Below are positions 21,632 to 30,487 of a stretch of 32,397 bases of DNA, piece by piece. The notes beneath the pieces are model-generated. The model was not told the DNA's origin. It saw nothing but the letters and a program-made list of their open reading frames with translations, and ran no database searches. Within the stretch, counting starts at the first letter, position 1, and each line of letters starts with the position of its first letter. Both the position numbers and the translations under genes were made by a program. This DNA comes from Pseudomonadota bacterium (lineage in GTDB: Bacteria; Pseudomonadota; Gammaproteobacteria; Steroidobacterales; Steroidobacteraceae). The DNA lies in NCBI GenBank assembly GCA_023423065.1, contig JAFAGC010000089.1, positions 1-32,397 on the forward strand. The letters run 5' to 3'.

Positions 21632-23739
21632 TATTCGTCTCCCGCCTCGACCGGCGAGTCGTCGTTGACGACGCGCGGCGCGATGACTTCCTGGTCAGTC
21701 ACGAGGTCACCCTCCGCCTCTGCGGCCGCAGCGTCCTCTTTCTTACGGGCCGCGACGACCGGGGCTGCGCCCTTGCCGGGAATGATGGGTCCGTAGCCCG
21801 GGCCTGGTGTCAGCGGCGCCGTGCCCGGTGGCAACGGCACCTTGAGCTGGCCGTTCGCATCGAGCAGGTACGTGTCCATCACCTGGCGCGCGATCGGCGA
21901 GGCGATCGACGCACCGAAGCCGCCGTTCTCCACGATCACCGCCACGGCGATACGCGGATTCTCGGCCGGCGCGAACGCGATGAACCACGAGTGGTCTCGC
22001 AAGCGATCGGACACGGTCTTCTGGTTGTCGAGGCTCTGGTTGCGCGCGACCGTGAACACCTGCGCGGTGCCGGTCTTGCCGGCAATGGTGTAAGTCATGG
22101 CCTTGCCGGCGAACGCCGCGGCCGTGCCGTACCGGAGTGTGCCCGCCATGCCTTCCGTGACGATCTGCCACTGCTCGGCGCTGACGTTCTTGATCTCTTC
22201 GTTCCTCACCGCCGGGAAGCGCTTCACTTCACCCGTGGCCGGATCGCGCATGCCCGTCACGAGGCGTGGCTTATAAGACGTGCCGCGATTCGCGATGATC
22301 GACGTGTAGTGTGCGAGCTGCAGCGGTGTGACGAGGAAGTAGCCCTGGCCAATGCCGAAGTTCACCGTTTCGCCGGGGAACCAGATCTGGTCCTCGCGGC
22401 GCTTGAATGCCTTGCGCTTCCATTCCTTCGATGGCAGCAGGCCTGGTTTCTCGCCTCCGATATCGATACCGGTGAGACTGCCGAAGCCGAACTGCCCGAG
22501 GAACTCGGAGATGTGATCCACACCGAGGTCGCTGGCGAGACCGTAGAAGTACACGTCACAGGACTTGGCGATGGCAAGGCGCAAGTCCATCGCGCCATGA
22601 CGGCCGCCTCGACCTTCGCGGAAGGCGAGGCTGCTGCCGGGCAGGCGCCAGACGCCCGGGCAGAACTTCGTCGCGTGGGGTTCGACCTCGTGGTACACGA
22701 GTCCCGCGAGCGCGAGCCCCGGCTTGATGGTGGAGCCCGAGGGGTACTGTCCGCGCAACGCGCGATTGAGCAGTGGCACGTCGATGTTGTCGCGCAGTGC
22801 GCCGTACTCCGCGCGCGTGAGGCCGCGGGTGAATGGATTGGGGTCGAAACCCGGCGTAGACACGAGCGCGACGACGTCCCCGTTGCTGGGGTCGATCGCG
22901 ACGACGGCGCCGCGCTTGCCCGCGAGCCCTTCTTCCGCGACGAGCTGCGAGGGCAGGTCGATGCTCGTGATGACGTCGCGTCCCGGGACCGGCTTGATCT
23001 CCTGCAACTCCGGCGCGAGCGTGCCCTGGCGCTGCACCGAGCGGCCGGCCGCGTTGACGAGGATCTGCCGCGAGCCGTCGGCGCCGTGCAGTTCCTCTTC
23101 ATAGGACGCTTCGATGCCGAGTTTGCCGATGAGCGACGTGCCGGCGTACTTCGCCAGCAGGCCTTCCTTCTCGAGCTTCTTGACGTCGCCTTCGCTGATC
23201 GCCGCCACGTAGCCGAGCGCGTGCACGCCCTTGTCCTGGTGCGGATAGAAACGCGTCAGGCGGGTCGCGATGTCGACGCCCGGGAATTCGAAGCGATGCA
23301 CGGCGAAGCGCGCGATCTCCTCGTCGGTGAGGCGCAGGCGGATGGGCACGCTCTCGAAGCTTCGGCGCGAGCGCACGAGCTTGCGCGTGTCGTCGAGGTC
23401 GTCCGCGGGCAGCACGCCGATGTCGATGAGGCCCTTCAACGTGGCGTCGACGTCGGGCACCTGTTCGCGCACGAGTTCCAGCTGGAACGCGGGGCGATTC
23501 TCCGCGAGCACCTGCAGGTTGCGGTCGAGGATCAGGCCGCGCTGCGCCGGCAGCGGCTCGACGCGCACGCGGTTGCCCTGTGAGAGATCGGCGTAATACT
23601 CGTAGCGGGAAACCTGTAGTACGACGAGGCGGCCGATCAGCACCAGCGTCAACGCGACGATGATGAAGGCAGCCGCGAGCGCGCGGCGCTCGAACAGCCG
23701 CTGCTCGGCCCAGTGATCCTTTATGCGGACGGTTCCCAT
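21631..23739 (-). CDS. mrdA: Penicillin-binding protein 2 (elongasome transpeptidase)
   Basis: Class B PBP that cross-links peptidoglycan in the elongasome, partner of RodA. 702 aa. One membrane anchor (about 20-42), a pedestal/dimerisation region starting with RGLILDRN, and the transpeptidase domain with Ser336-x-x-Lys339 (STIK), Ser393-Cys-Asp395 (the SxD form of the usual SxN) and Lys555-Thr-Gly557. It is longer than E. coli PBP2 (633) because of a Pro/Gly- then Ala/Glu-rich tail of roughly 70 residues after about 630. The ATG at 23739 lies 29 nt after the mreD stop. Confidence 0.97.
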   Translation of the reverse strand: MGTVRIKDHWAEQRLFERRALAAAFIIVALTLVLIGRLVVLQVSRYEYYADLSQGNRVRVEPLPAQRGLILDRNLQVLAENRPAFQLELVREQVPDVDATLKGLIDIGVLPADDLDDTRKLVRSRRSFESVPIRLRLTDEEIARFAVHRFEFPGVDIATRLTRFYPHQDKGVHALGYVAAISEGDVKKLEKEGLLAKYAGTSLIGKLGIEASYEEELHGADGSRQILVNAAGRSVQRQGTLAPELQEIKPVPGRDVITSIDLPSQLVAEEGLAGKRGAVVAIDPSNGDVVALVSTPGFDPNPFTRGLTRAEYGALRDNIDVPLLNRALRGQYPSGSTIKPGLALAGLVYHEVEPHATKFCPGVWRLPGSSLAFREGRGGRHGAMDLRLAIAKSCDVYFYGLASDLGVDHISEFLGQFGFGSLTGIDIGGEKPGLLPSKEWKRKAFKRREDQIWFPGETVNFGIGQGYFLVTPLQLAHYTSIIANRGTSYKPRLVTGMRDPATGEVKRFPAVRNEEIKNVSAEQWQIVTEGMAGTLRYGTAAAFAGKAMTYTIAGKTGTAQVFTVARNQSLDNQKTVSDRLRDHSWFIAFAPAENPRIAVAVIVENGGFGASIASPIARQVMDTYLLDANGQLKVPLPPGTAPLTPGPGYGPIIPGKGAAPVVAARKKEDAAAAEAEGDLVTDQEVIAPRVVNDDSPVEAGDE

Positions 23740-23768
23740 GTCCTCTTGGCGTTTCGGTATTCGCGCGC

Positions 23769-24245
23769 CTACGCGCGAGTGTGTGTGCGGCCGAGCAGCA
23801 TCGCGATGAACGGCCACAACATGGCGGCGATCATGGGTTGAATCCAGCGCCAGAACGTGGAGGCCGCGTGCCCGGTCCAGCCTTCGATACTCCACACGAT
23901 GAATTCGTTCGCGGTCAGCACGGCGAACACGAACAGCGATTGCTGGACCAGTGTCTGGTTGCGCAGCCGCTGGTGCAGCGACATCGCGACATAGGCCACG
24001 AACGCGAGCGCCAGCGCGTGTTGTCCGAGCACCTCGCCGTTGAACACGTCGAGCGCGAGGCCCGCGAGCCAGGCCGCGAACATGCCGCCGGCGTGAGGCG
24101 CGAAGATGCTCCAGTAGACCACGACCAGAGCGAGGAAGGAGGGCCGCACCTTGTCCAGCCAATCCGGCAACGGAACCACCGTCGCGACGAGCGCGAGCAG
24201 CAGCGTGAACGTGACGGCCCAGCGGGGCTCGCGGCGGGTCATCAC
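23769..24245 (-). CDS. mreD: Rod-shape determining protein MreD
   Basis: Small integral membrane protein of the elongasome (158 aa, about five hydrophobic segments), working with MreC to connect cytoplasmic MreB with periplasmic enzymes. Characteristic segments are VRPSFLALVVVYWSIF near residue 35 and an amphipathic GLALDVFNGEVLGQHAL. The start is either the GTG at 24245, overlapping the mreC stop as GTGA and 8 nt after an AGGAG, or the ATG at 24242 (TGATG). The GTG has the better Shine-Dalgarno spacing; the difference is one residue. Confidence 0.93.
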   Translation of the reverse strand: MMTRREPRWAVTFTLLLALVATVVPLPDWLDKVRPSFLALVVVYWSIFAPHAGGMFAAWLAGLALDVFNGEVLGQHALALAFVAYVAMSLHQRLRNQTLVQQSLFVFAVLTANEFIVWSIEGWTGHAASTFWRWIQPMIAAMLWPFIAMLLGRTHTRA

Positions 24246-25147
24246 GGCTTGTTCTCCTGTTCCACGGCCAGGGCTTCGGGCGTGGCGGTCGAGGCCGGAT
24301 GGTCGCTGCGGGCCCAGACGAACAGGACCTCGCGATCGGCCTCGATGTCGGCGAGCGGCGCCGCGAAGATCTTCGCCAGTGGTTCGGTCGGGTCGCGCTC
24401 CACGCGCGTGACGCGTGCGACCGGCAGGCCGTACGGGAAAACCTGGCCCAGTCCCGATGTGACCAGCAGGTCGCCTTCCTTCACGTCGTAGTTCTGCGGA
24501 ACGTACGGCAACTCGAGCGCCGTCGCGCGACCGGTGCCGAGCGCGATGGTGCGCACGCCGGAGCGCAACACCTGCACGGGCAATGCATGTTCGGAGTCGG
24601 TGACGAGGATGATCTCGGAGCTGAAGGGCCCGAGACGATAGACCTGTCCGATCACGCCCGCGCCCGTGACCACGGGTTGCGCCTTGAACACGCCGTGGTT
24701 CTTGCCGCGGTTGACCAGCAGCCGCTGGCGCAGGGTCGAGGTCTCGACGCTGACCACCTCGCCGACGAGACGTTTCTCGATGACGTCCGGCATGGCCTCG
24801 TTGAGGCCGCGCAGCGCGGCGTTTTCCTGCGAGAGCGCCGCCTGGCGCAGCGTGATCAGCTGCTGTTCGCGCAGCTGGCCGCGGACTTCATCCAGTTCCT
24901 TGCGCAGCGTCTCGCGGGTGGTGAAGCTCTCTTCGAGCCAGTTCCAGGCCGCCGAAGGCGAGTTGACCGCGAGCTGCAGCGGGTAGATAGCCGCCTGCAG
25001 GCCATAGCGCGCGGTATCGAGCCAGCCGCCTTTCTGGTCGTAGAACATGAGCACGACCGACAGCACGGCATAACAGAAAAACCGGAACCCGAAGGACGGT
25101 CCTCGTCCACCGAGTGAGCGGCTGCTGCCGCTACCGAAGACGGCCAC
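24242..25147 (-). CDS. mreC: Rod-shape determining protein MreC
   Basis: Bitopic periplasmic scaffold of the elongasome that activates PBP2-RodA. 301 aa: a short basic cytoplasmic N-terminus, one membrane segment (about 22-38), a coiled-coil (about 70-115, LRKELDEVRGQLREQQL), then the two beta-barrel MreC domain with VSVETSTLRQRLLVNRGKNHGV and DLLVTSGLGQVFPYGLPVARV. The GTG at 25147 is the start and lies 21 nt after the annotated mreB stop, but only 5 nt after a second, duplicated mreB-like end. Confidence 0.95.
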   Translation of the reverse strand: MAVFGSGSSRSLGGRGPSFGFRFFCYAVLSVVLMFYDQKGGWLDTARYGLQAAIYPLQLAVNSPSAAWNWLEESFTTRETLRKELDEVRGQLREQQLITLRQAALSQENAALRGLNEAMPDVIEKRLVGEVVSVETSTLRQRLLVNRGKNHGVFKAQPVVTGAGVIGQVYRLGPFSSEIILVTDSEHALPVQVLRSGVRTIALGTGRATALELPYVPQNYDVKEGDLLVTSGLGQVFPYGLPVARVTRVERDPTEPLAKIFAAPLADIEADREVLFVWARSDHPASTATPEALAVEQENKP

Positions 25148-25154
25148 TTGCCTT

Positions 25155-25186
25155 ATTCGAGGCCGAAGCTATTCAAGACCAAAGCT
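25155..25186 (-). repeat. 16-bp imperfect tandem duplication at the mreB 3' end
   Basis: Two adjacent 16-nt units, 25171-25186 and 25155-25170, read on the minus strand as AGCTTTGGTCTTGAAT and AGCTTCGGCCTCGAAT. They differ only at three positions spaced exactly three apart, all T/C. Each unit encodes Ser-Phe-Gly-Leu-Glu followed by a stop (TAG, then TAA), the second in the +1 frame. Confidence 0.9.
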
Positions 25187-26212
25187 TCCCGGCCCGACTT
25201 CGTCCTGCAGCTCGAGGATGCGTCCACCGCCACGGGCCACGCAGGTGAGCGGGTCCTCGGCGATGACGACCGGCAGGCCGGTCTCTTCCATGAGTAGTTT
25301 GTCGATGTCGCGCAGCAGCGCGCCGCCGCCCGTGAGCACGATGCCGCGCTCCGCGACGTCCGCGCCGAGCTCGGGAGGAGTCTGTTCGAGCGCCTGCTTG
25401 ACGGCGCCGACGATGCCCTGCAGGGGTTCCTGCAACGCTTCGAGGATTTCGTTCGAGTTGAGCGTGAAGCTGCGCGGCACACCTTCGGAAAGGTTGCGGC
25501 CCTTCACCGACAGCTCGCGCACCTGCTGGCCCGGATACGCCGCGCCGATCTCGATCTTGATGCGCTCCGCGGTGGCTTCGCCGATCAGGATGCCGTAGTT
25601 GCGGCGCACGTAGTTCATGATGGCTTCGTCGAAGCGGTCGCCGCCGATGCGCGCGCTGGCCGCGTACACGATGCCGTTCAGAGAGAGCACCGCCACCTCG
25701 GACGTGCCGCCGCCGATGTCGAGCACCATCGAGCCGCGAGCTTCGTTCACGGGCAGTCCCGCGCCGACCGCCGCCGCCATCGGCTCACTAACTATCGACA
25801 CGCTGCGCGCGCCGGCGCCTTCGGCCGATTCCTTGATGGCGCGCCGTTCGACCTGGGTCGAACCGATGGGCACGCACACGAGGACGCGCGGCGAGGGCTT
25901 GAGCACGCGGTTGCCGTGCACCTTGCCGATGAAGTACTGCAGCATCTTCTCGGTGTAGGTGAAGTCCGCGATCACGCCGTCCTTCATGGGACGCACGGCG
26001 TTGATGTGGCCCGGAGTACGGCCGAGCATGTTCTTGGCCTCGGCGCCGACGGCGACGATGACCTTGCCACCACGGCTGTGCTCGTCCTGCACCGCGACAA
26101 CGGACGGCTCGTTGAGCACGATGCCCTTGTCGCGGACGTAAATGAGGGTATTGGCCGTTCCCAAGTCGATCGACAGATCGCTCGAGAAGTAGCCGCGCAA
26201 GCGTTTAAACAT
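25169..26212 (-). CDS. mreB: Rod-shape determining actin homologue MreB
   Basis: Bacterial actin that forms membrane-bound filaments and orients lateral wall synthesis. 347 aa, normal length. An N-terminal amphipathic helix (MFKRLRGYFSSDL) precedes the phosphate-1 motif DLGTANTLIY (16-25). The phosphate-2 motif is DIGGGTSEVAVLSL, and the adenosine-binding motif near the C-terminus is GIVLTGGGALLRDIDKL. It ends GPGSFGLE at a TAG, immediately followed by a duplicate of the last codons. The ATG at 26212 starts the minus-strand wall cluster; the divergent gatC lies 115 bp upstream. Confidence 0.97.
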   Translation of the reverse strand: MFKRLRGYFSSDLSIDLGTANTLIYVRDKGIVLNEPSVVAVQDEHSRGGKVIVAVGAEAKNMLGRTPGHINAVRPMKDGVIADFTYTEKMLQYFIGKVHGNRVLKPSPRVLVCVPIGSTQVERRAIKESAEGAGARSVSIVSEPMAAAVGAGLPVNEARGSMVLDIGGGTSEVAVLSLNGIVYAASARIGGDRFDEAIMNYVRRNYGILIGEATAERIKIEIGAAYPGQQVRELSVKGRNLSEGVPRSFTLNSNEILEALQEPLQGIVGAVKQALEQTPPELGADVAERGIVLTGGGALLRDIDKLLMEETGLPVVIAEDPLTCVARGGGRILELQDEVGPGSFGLE

Positions 26213-26327
26213 GTGGAACCAAGCGAAGCGCGAAAAAGTGACGGCAATTTAACAATCTGCAGCACGCCCCACAAGGCAACGGGTATGATTCCGCGCACAC
26301 TTTTCACACCTTTTGCTTGAGTTTCCG
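26213..26327. promoter_or_regulatory. Divergent promoter region mreB / gatC
   Basis: 115 bp between two divergent operons. For gatC the plus strand holds TATGAT (26284-26289), one base from the -10 consensus, without an obvious -35. For mreB the minus strand holds TTGTGG (26274-26269), a 16-nt spacer and TTAAAT (26252-26247). Both would give leaders of about 25-35 nt. The region is clearly more AT-rich than its surroundings. No operator palindrome is evident. Confidence 0.4.
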
Positions 26328-26618
26328 ATGAGTCTCAATCGCGATCAGATCAACTCCATCGCGCACCTCGCGCGCCTCTCGCTGACCGATGCCGAGGTGC
26401 CCGTCTACCAGGACAGCCTTTCGAAGATCGTCGATCTCGTCGGGCAGCTCGACGCCGCTCCCACCAGTGGCGTGGAGCCCATGGCTCATCCCCTTCCGGG
26501 TCTCGCGCAACGCCTGCGGCCCGACGTCGTGACCGAAAAGGATCAACACGAGCTGTACCAACGCAACGCTCCCCGAGTGGAAGCCGCGCTGTACCTCGTC
26601 CCCAAGGTCATCGAGTAA
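26328..26618 (+). CDS. gatC: Asp-tRNA(Asn)/Glu-tRNA(Gln) amidotransferase subunit C
   Basis: Small subunit (96 aa) that wraps around and stabilises GatA-GatB in the amidotransferase converting Glu-tRNA(Gln) and/or Asp-tRNA(Asn) to the correctly charged form. Family features are the helical N-terminus IAHLARLSL and the loop VEPMAHP...LRPDVV, ending RVEAALYLVPKVIE. The start is ATG 26328; an in-frame TTG at 26313 is rejected because conservation begins at SLNRDQINSIAHL. The ribosome binding site is weak. gatA follows after 4 nt. Confidence 0.96.
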   Translation: MSLNRDQINSIAHLARLSLTDAEVPVYQDSLSKIVDLVGQLDAAPTSGVEPMAHPLPGLAQRLRPDVVTEKDQHELYQRNAPRVEAALYLVPKVIE

Positions 26619-26622
26619 GAAA

Positions 26623-28089
26623 ATGCATAAGTTGACGCTGGCGGAGCTTGCGAAAAAGCTCCGCGCCAAAGAGTTTTCCGTGACGGAGCTCACGAAAGGC
26701 TTGCTCGCCCGCATCGAGGCGTCGCAGCCGAAGTTGAACGCCTTCATCACGGTCACCCCCGAAGCCGCCCTCGAGCAGGCCAAGGCGGCGGACGCGCTGC
26801 TGGCGTCGGGGCAGGCCGGACCTCTTGCCGGTCTCCCGCTCGCGCACAAGGACATCTTCTGCACGCGCGGGGTCCGCACGAGCTGCGGCTCCCGGATGCT
26901 CGACAACTTCGTCTCGCCGTACGACGCCACGATCGTCGAGAAGCTCGATGCCGCGGGCATGGTGACCCTGGGCAAGACGAACATGGACGAGTTCGCCATG
27001 GGTTCGTCGAACGAGACGAGCTGGTACGGACCGGTGAAGAATCCCTGGGACGTGAAGCTCGTCCCCGGCGGTTCCTCGGGCGGCTCGGCCGCGGCGGTCG
27101 CGGCGCGTGTGGCGCCCATCGCCACGGCGACGGATACGGGTGGTTCGATCCGCCAGCCGGCGTCGCTGTGCGGCGTGACCGGCATCAAGCCCACCTACGG
27201 CCGGGTGTCGCGCTACGGCATGATCGCCTTCGCGTCGAGCCTCGACCAGGGCGGGCTCATCTCGGTGTCCGCCGAGGACGCCGCCATGGTGCTCGGCGCG
27301 ATGTCGGGCTTCGACCCGCGGGACTCCACCAGCGTCGACACGCCGGTGCCCGACTATCTCGCGGAGCTCGACAAGCCGCTCGCCGGCCTGAAGATCGGGC
27401 TCATCAAGGAGTTCTTCGACAAGGGTCTGGACGCCTCGGTCGAGAAGTGCATCCGCGAGGCGCTCGCGGTCTACGAGAAGCTCGGCGCGAAGCTGGTCGA
27501 GGTCAAACTACCGGCGCTGCCGCTGTCCGTGCCGACCTACTACGTGGTCGCCCCGGCCGAGTGTTCGTCGAACCTGGCGCGCTTCGACGGCGTGCGTTAC
27601 GGCTACCGCTGCGAGAATCCGCGCGACCTGATGGACCTCTACAAGCGCTCGCGCGGCGAGGGCTTCGGGGCCGAGGTCAAGCGGCGCATCATGACCGGCA
27701 CGTACGTGTTGTCGGCCGGCTACTACGATGCGTACTACCTGAAGGCGCAGCGCGTGCGCCAGCTCATCAACCAGGATTTCAAGCGCGCGTTCGGCGAGGT
27801 CGACGTCCTGATGGGGCCCACGGCGCCCGACGTCGCCTTCGAGATCGGCGCGAAGGCATCGGATCCGATCCAGATGTATCTCAACGACATTTACACCATT
27901 GGTGCGAATCTCGCGGGTGTGCCCGCGATGTCGATTCCCTGCGGCTTCGTGCGCGATCTGCCCGTCGGCCTGCAGATCTGCGGACCGCATTTCGCGGAAG
28001 CGCGGCTGCTCAACGTCGCGCACGCGTACCAGAAGGAAACGGACTGGCACCGCCGGATTCCGGCCGCGTTCGAGAAGGAGGTGCGCTGA
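26623..28089 (+). CDS. gatA: Asp-tRNA(Asn)/Glu-tRNA(Gln) amidotransferase subunit A
   Basis: Glutaminase subunit that releases ammonia from glutamine and channels it to GatB. 488 aa. The amidase-signature triad is complete: Lys76 (LAHKDIF), cis-Ser151 (PGGSSGGSAAAVAA) and Ser175 (DTGGSIRQPA). The C-terminal part contains DVLMGPTAPDVAF and the IPCGF segment. It starts at ATG 26623, 4 nt after gatC, and its TGA shares one base with the gatB ATG. Presence of gatCAB implies an indirect route for Gln-tRNA and/or Asn-tRNA; the relevant synthetases lie outside this window. Confidence 0.97.
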   Translation: MHKLTLAELAKKLRAKEFSVTELTKGLLARIEASQPKLNAFITVTPEAALEQAKAADALLASGQAGPLAGLPLAHKDIFCTRGVRTSCGSRMLDNFVSPYDATIVEKLDAAGMVTLGKTNMDEFAMGSSNETSWYGPVKNPWDVKLVPGGSSGGSAAAVAARVAPIATATDTGGSIRQPASLCGVTGIKPTYGRVSRYGMIAFASSLDQGGLISVSAEDAAMVLGAMSGFDPRDSTSVDTPVPDYLAELDKPLAGLKIGLIKEFFDKGLDASVEKCIREALAVYEKLGAKLVEVKLPALPLSVPTYYVVAPAECSSNLARFDGVRYGYRCENPRDLMDLYKRSRGEGFGAEVKRRIMTGTYVLSAGYYDAYYLKAQRVRQLINQDFKRAFGEVDVLMGPTAPDVAFEIGAKASDPIQMYLNDIYTIGANLAGVPAMSIPCGFVRDLPVGLQICGPHFAEARLLNVAHAYQKETDWHRRIPAAFEKEVR

Positions 28090-29555
28090 TGAACGCCTCC
28101 GGCTGGGAAACCGTCATCGGATTGGAAATCCACGCGCAGCTCTCGACGAAGTCGAAGATCTTCTCGGGATCGCCCACCGCGTACGGCGCGGCGCCGAACT
28201 CGCAGGCGAACCTCGTCGATCTCGCGTACCCCGGCGTGCTGCCCGTGCTGAACGCCGAGGCGGTGCGCATGGCGGTGAAGTTCGGCCTCGCGATCGGCGC
28301 GCACGTCGCGCCGCGTTCGGTGTTCGCGCGCAAGAACTACTTCTACCCGGACCTTCCGAAGGGCTACCAGATCAGCCAGTACGAGCTGCCCATCGTCGCG
28401 AAGGGCCATCTCGACATCGTGCTGGACGACGGCACGAAGAAACGCGTCGGCATCACGCGCGCGCATCTCGAGGAGGACGCCGGCAAGTCGCTGCACGAAG
28501 GACTGCCGGGAGTGTCGGGCATCGACCTCAACCGCGCGGGCACGCCGCTCATCGAGATCGTCTCGGAGCCGGACATGCGTTCGGCGAAGGAAGCCGTCGC
28601 GTACCTCAAGAAGGTGCACACGCTGGTGCGTTACCTCGAGATCTGCGACGGCAACATGCAGGAAGGCTCGTTCCGCTGCGACGCGAACGTTTCGGTGCGC
28701 AAGGTCGGCGCCGAGAAGTTCGGCACGCGAGCCGAGATCAAGAACATCAACTCGTTCCGTTTCGTCGAGAAGGCGATCAACTACGAAGTCGCGCGCCAGA
28801 TCGACGTGATCGAAGGCGGCGGCAAGGTGGTGCAGGAAACGCGGCTCTACGACCCCGACAAGGGCGAGACGCGCAGCATGCGTTCGAAGGAAGAGGCCAA
28901 CGACTACCGCTACTTCCCGGATCCGGACCTGTTGCCCGTGGAGCTCGACGCCGCGTTCATCGACGGCGTGCGTGCGACGCTGCCGGAGCTGCCGGACCAG
29001 AAGGCCGCGCGTTTCGTCGCGTCGCTGGGACTGTCCGAATACGACGCCGGCGTGCTGACCTCGTCGAAGGAACTGGCCTCGTACTTCGAGGAAACGGCCA
29101 AACTACTCGCCGGCGGAAAGGAACCCAGCAAGGAACAGGCGAAACTCGCCGCCAACTGGGTGGCCGGTTCGCTCGCCGCCGCGCTCAACGAGCACAACCT
29201 CGAGATCACGGAGAGCCGCATCGACGCGGCGCGGTTCGCGGGCCTGCTCGCGCGCATCACCGACAACACGATCTCCGGCAAGATCGCGAAGGACGTGTTC
29301 GAGGCGATGTGGACGGAGGGCAAGGACGCGGATTCGATCATCGAGTCGAAGGGCCTCAAGCAGATCACCGACACCGGCGCCATCGAGAAGGCCATCGACG
29401 AGGTGATGGCGAAGAATCCCGGCCAGCTCGCGGACTACCGTTCGGGCAAGGACAAGCTGTTCGGCTTCTTCGTCGGCCAGGTCATGAAGGCCACCGGCGG
29501 CAAGGCGAACCCCGCGCAACTGAACGAGCTGCTCAAGAAGAAGCTCGCGGGCTGA
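28089..29555 (+). CDS. gatB: Asp-tRNA(Asn)/Glu-tRNA(Gln) amidotransferase subunit B
   Basis: tRNA-binding kinase/amidase subunit that phosphorylates the misacylated aminoacyl group and amidates it. 488 aa. N-terminal motifs: WETVIGLEIHAQLSTKSKIFSGS, DLAYPGVLPVLN, KNYFYPDLPKGYQISQYE, and the family signature near FRCDANVSVR. The C-terminal YqeY-like tail domain, ending with the GQVMKATGGKANP segment, is complete. The large upstream extension open in this frame overlaps gatA and is a shadow; the real start is ATG 28089, overlapping the gatA stop (TGATG). Confidence 0.97.
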   Translation: MNASGWETVIGLEIHAQLSTKSKIFSGSPTAYGAAPNSQANLVDLAYPGVLPVLNAEAVRMAVKFGLAIGAHVAPRSVFARKNYFYPDLPKGYQISQYELPIVAKGHLDIVLDDGTKKRVGITRAHLEEDAGKSLHEGLPGVSGIDLNRAGTPLIEIVSEPDMRSAKEAVAYLKKVHTLVRYLEICDGNMQEGSFRCDANVSVRKVGAEKFGTRAEIKNINSFRFVEKAINYEVARQIDVIEGGGKVVQETRLYDPDKGETRSMRSKEEANDYRYFPDPDLLPVELDAAFIDGVRATLPELPDQKAARFVASLGLSEYDAGVLTSSKELASYFEETAKLLAGGKEPSKEQAKLAANWVAGSLAAALNEHNLEITESRIDAARFAGLLARITDNTISGKIAKDVFEAMWTEGKDADSIIESKGLKQITDTGAIEKAIDEVMAKNPGQLADYRSGKDKLFGFFVGQVMKATGGKANPAQLNELLKKKLAG

Positions 29556-29559
29556 GGCG

Positions 29560-30471
29560 GTGAACAACGGTTCCGACAAGGTCCGGCGCTTCGTCCTGGA
29601 ACGGCATCCCATTCGCGGACACGCGGTGCGGCTCGCGCGCTCGTGGCTCGAGCTGCGCGAGCACCAGGACTATCCACCCGCCGTGCGGGACCTGCTGGGC
29701 GAAGCCGTGGGCGCCGTCGTGCTGCTCGCGGCCACGCTCAAGTTCAACGGCACGCTCACGCTGCAGATGCAGGGCAAGGGACTCGTGAGCCTGCTGGTCG
29801 CGCAGTGCACGCACGATTTCAAGGTACGAGGCATGGCGCGGCACGATCCCATCCAGTCGATGGAAGGGGGCGACGCGCCCGGATTCCGATCGCTGGCCGG
29901 AGATGGTCAGATCGTCGTCACCGTCGAGGCCACCGACCGCGCGTCCAGCTACCAGGGCATCGTGCCGATCACCGGCAACTCGCTCGCGGAATCGCTCGAG
30001 GCCTACTTCGTGCAATCCGAGCAATTGCCCACGCGCGTGATGATCGCGGCCACGCCCGGCGTGGTGTCCGGGATGCTCGTGCAGCGGATGCCGGGGCATG
30101 GCGGCAAGCAGAACGTCGATCCCGCGGCACTCGAAGCCGCGTGGATGAATGCCGATCTCGCGATGGCCGCGCTGTCGCGCGATGCATTGCTCGAGGACGA
30201 CATCGAACAACGGCTCGTGAACATGTTCGGCGCGGACGAGGCGCGGATCTTCGGCGGGCATGACGTCGTCCACGAATGCCGCTGCTCGCGCGAGCGCGTC
30301 GCGAACGTATTGCGCTCGCTGGGCGTCGACGAGGTGCGCTCGGTCATCGCGGAGCAGGGCGCGTGCACGGTGACCTGCGAGTTCTGCCAGAGGCCGTACA
30401 GGTTCGACGCGATCGATGCCGAGCAGTTGTTCGCCGATGTGCCGCCGCGCGGCAGCGACACGATAAACTAG
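29560..30471 (+). CDS. hslO: Redox-regulated chaperone Hsp33
   Basis: Holdase chaperone activated by oxidation and unfolding in the cytoplasm. 303 aa. The zinc-binding redox switch is intact: Cys240-x-Cys242 and Cys273-x-x-Cys276, in CRC and CEFC. Substrate-domain motifs include GNSLAESLEAYFVQSEQLPT and GGMLVQ-like GMLVQRMPG. Start is the GTG at 29560, 4 nt after the gatB stop, with GAGGCG upstream. It may be read from the gatCAB transcript. It converges on mtgA with 16 nt between. Confidence 0.96.
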   Translation: MNNGSDKVRRFVLERHPIRGHAVRLARSWLELREHQDYPPAVRDLLGEAVGAVVLLAATLKFNGTLTLQMQGKGLVSLLVAQCTHDFKVRGMARHDPIQSMEGGDAPGFRSLAGDGQIVVTVEATDRASSYQGIVPITGNSLAESLEAYFVQSEQLPTRVMIAATPGVVSGMLVQRMPGHGGKQNVDPAALEAAWMNADLAMAALSRDALLEDDIEQRLVNMFGADEARIFGGHDVVHECRCSRERVANVLRSLGVDEVRSVIAEQGACTVTCEFCQRPYRFDAIDAEQLFADVPPRGSDTIN

Positions 30472-30487
30472 CTACCGGCCGGGACGG

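Noticed and set aside
21991..23583. Long open frame (530 codons) on the plus strand opposite mrdA
   Set aside because: Arg/Asp/Val-rich shadow typical of high-GC DNA; mrdA on the other strand has all PBP2 motifs and no domain is visible here.
27168..28088. Extended N-terminus for gatB overlapping gatA
   Set aside because: Arg-rich out-of-frame reading of gatA; the GatB family start is at 28089.
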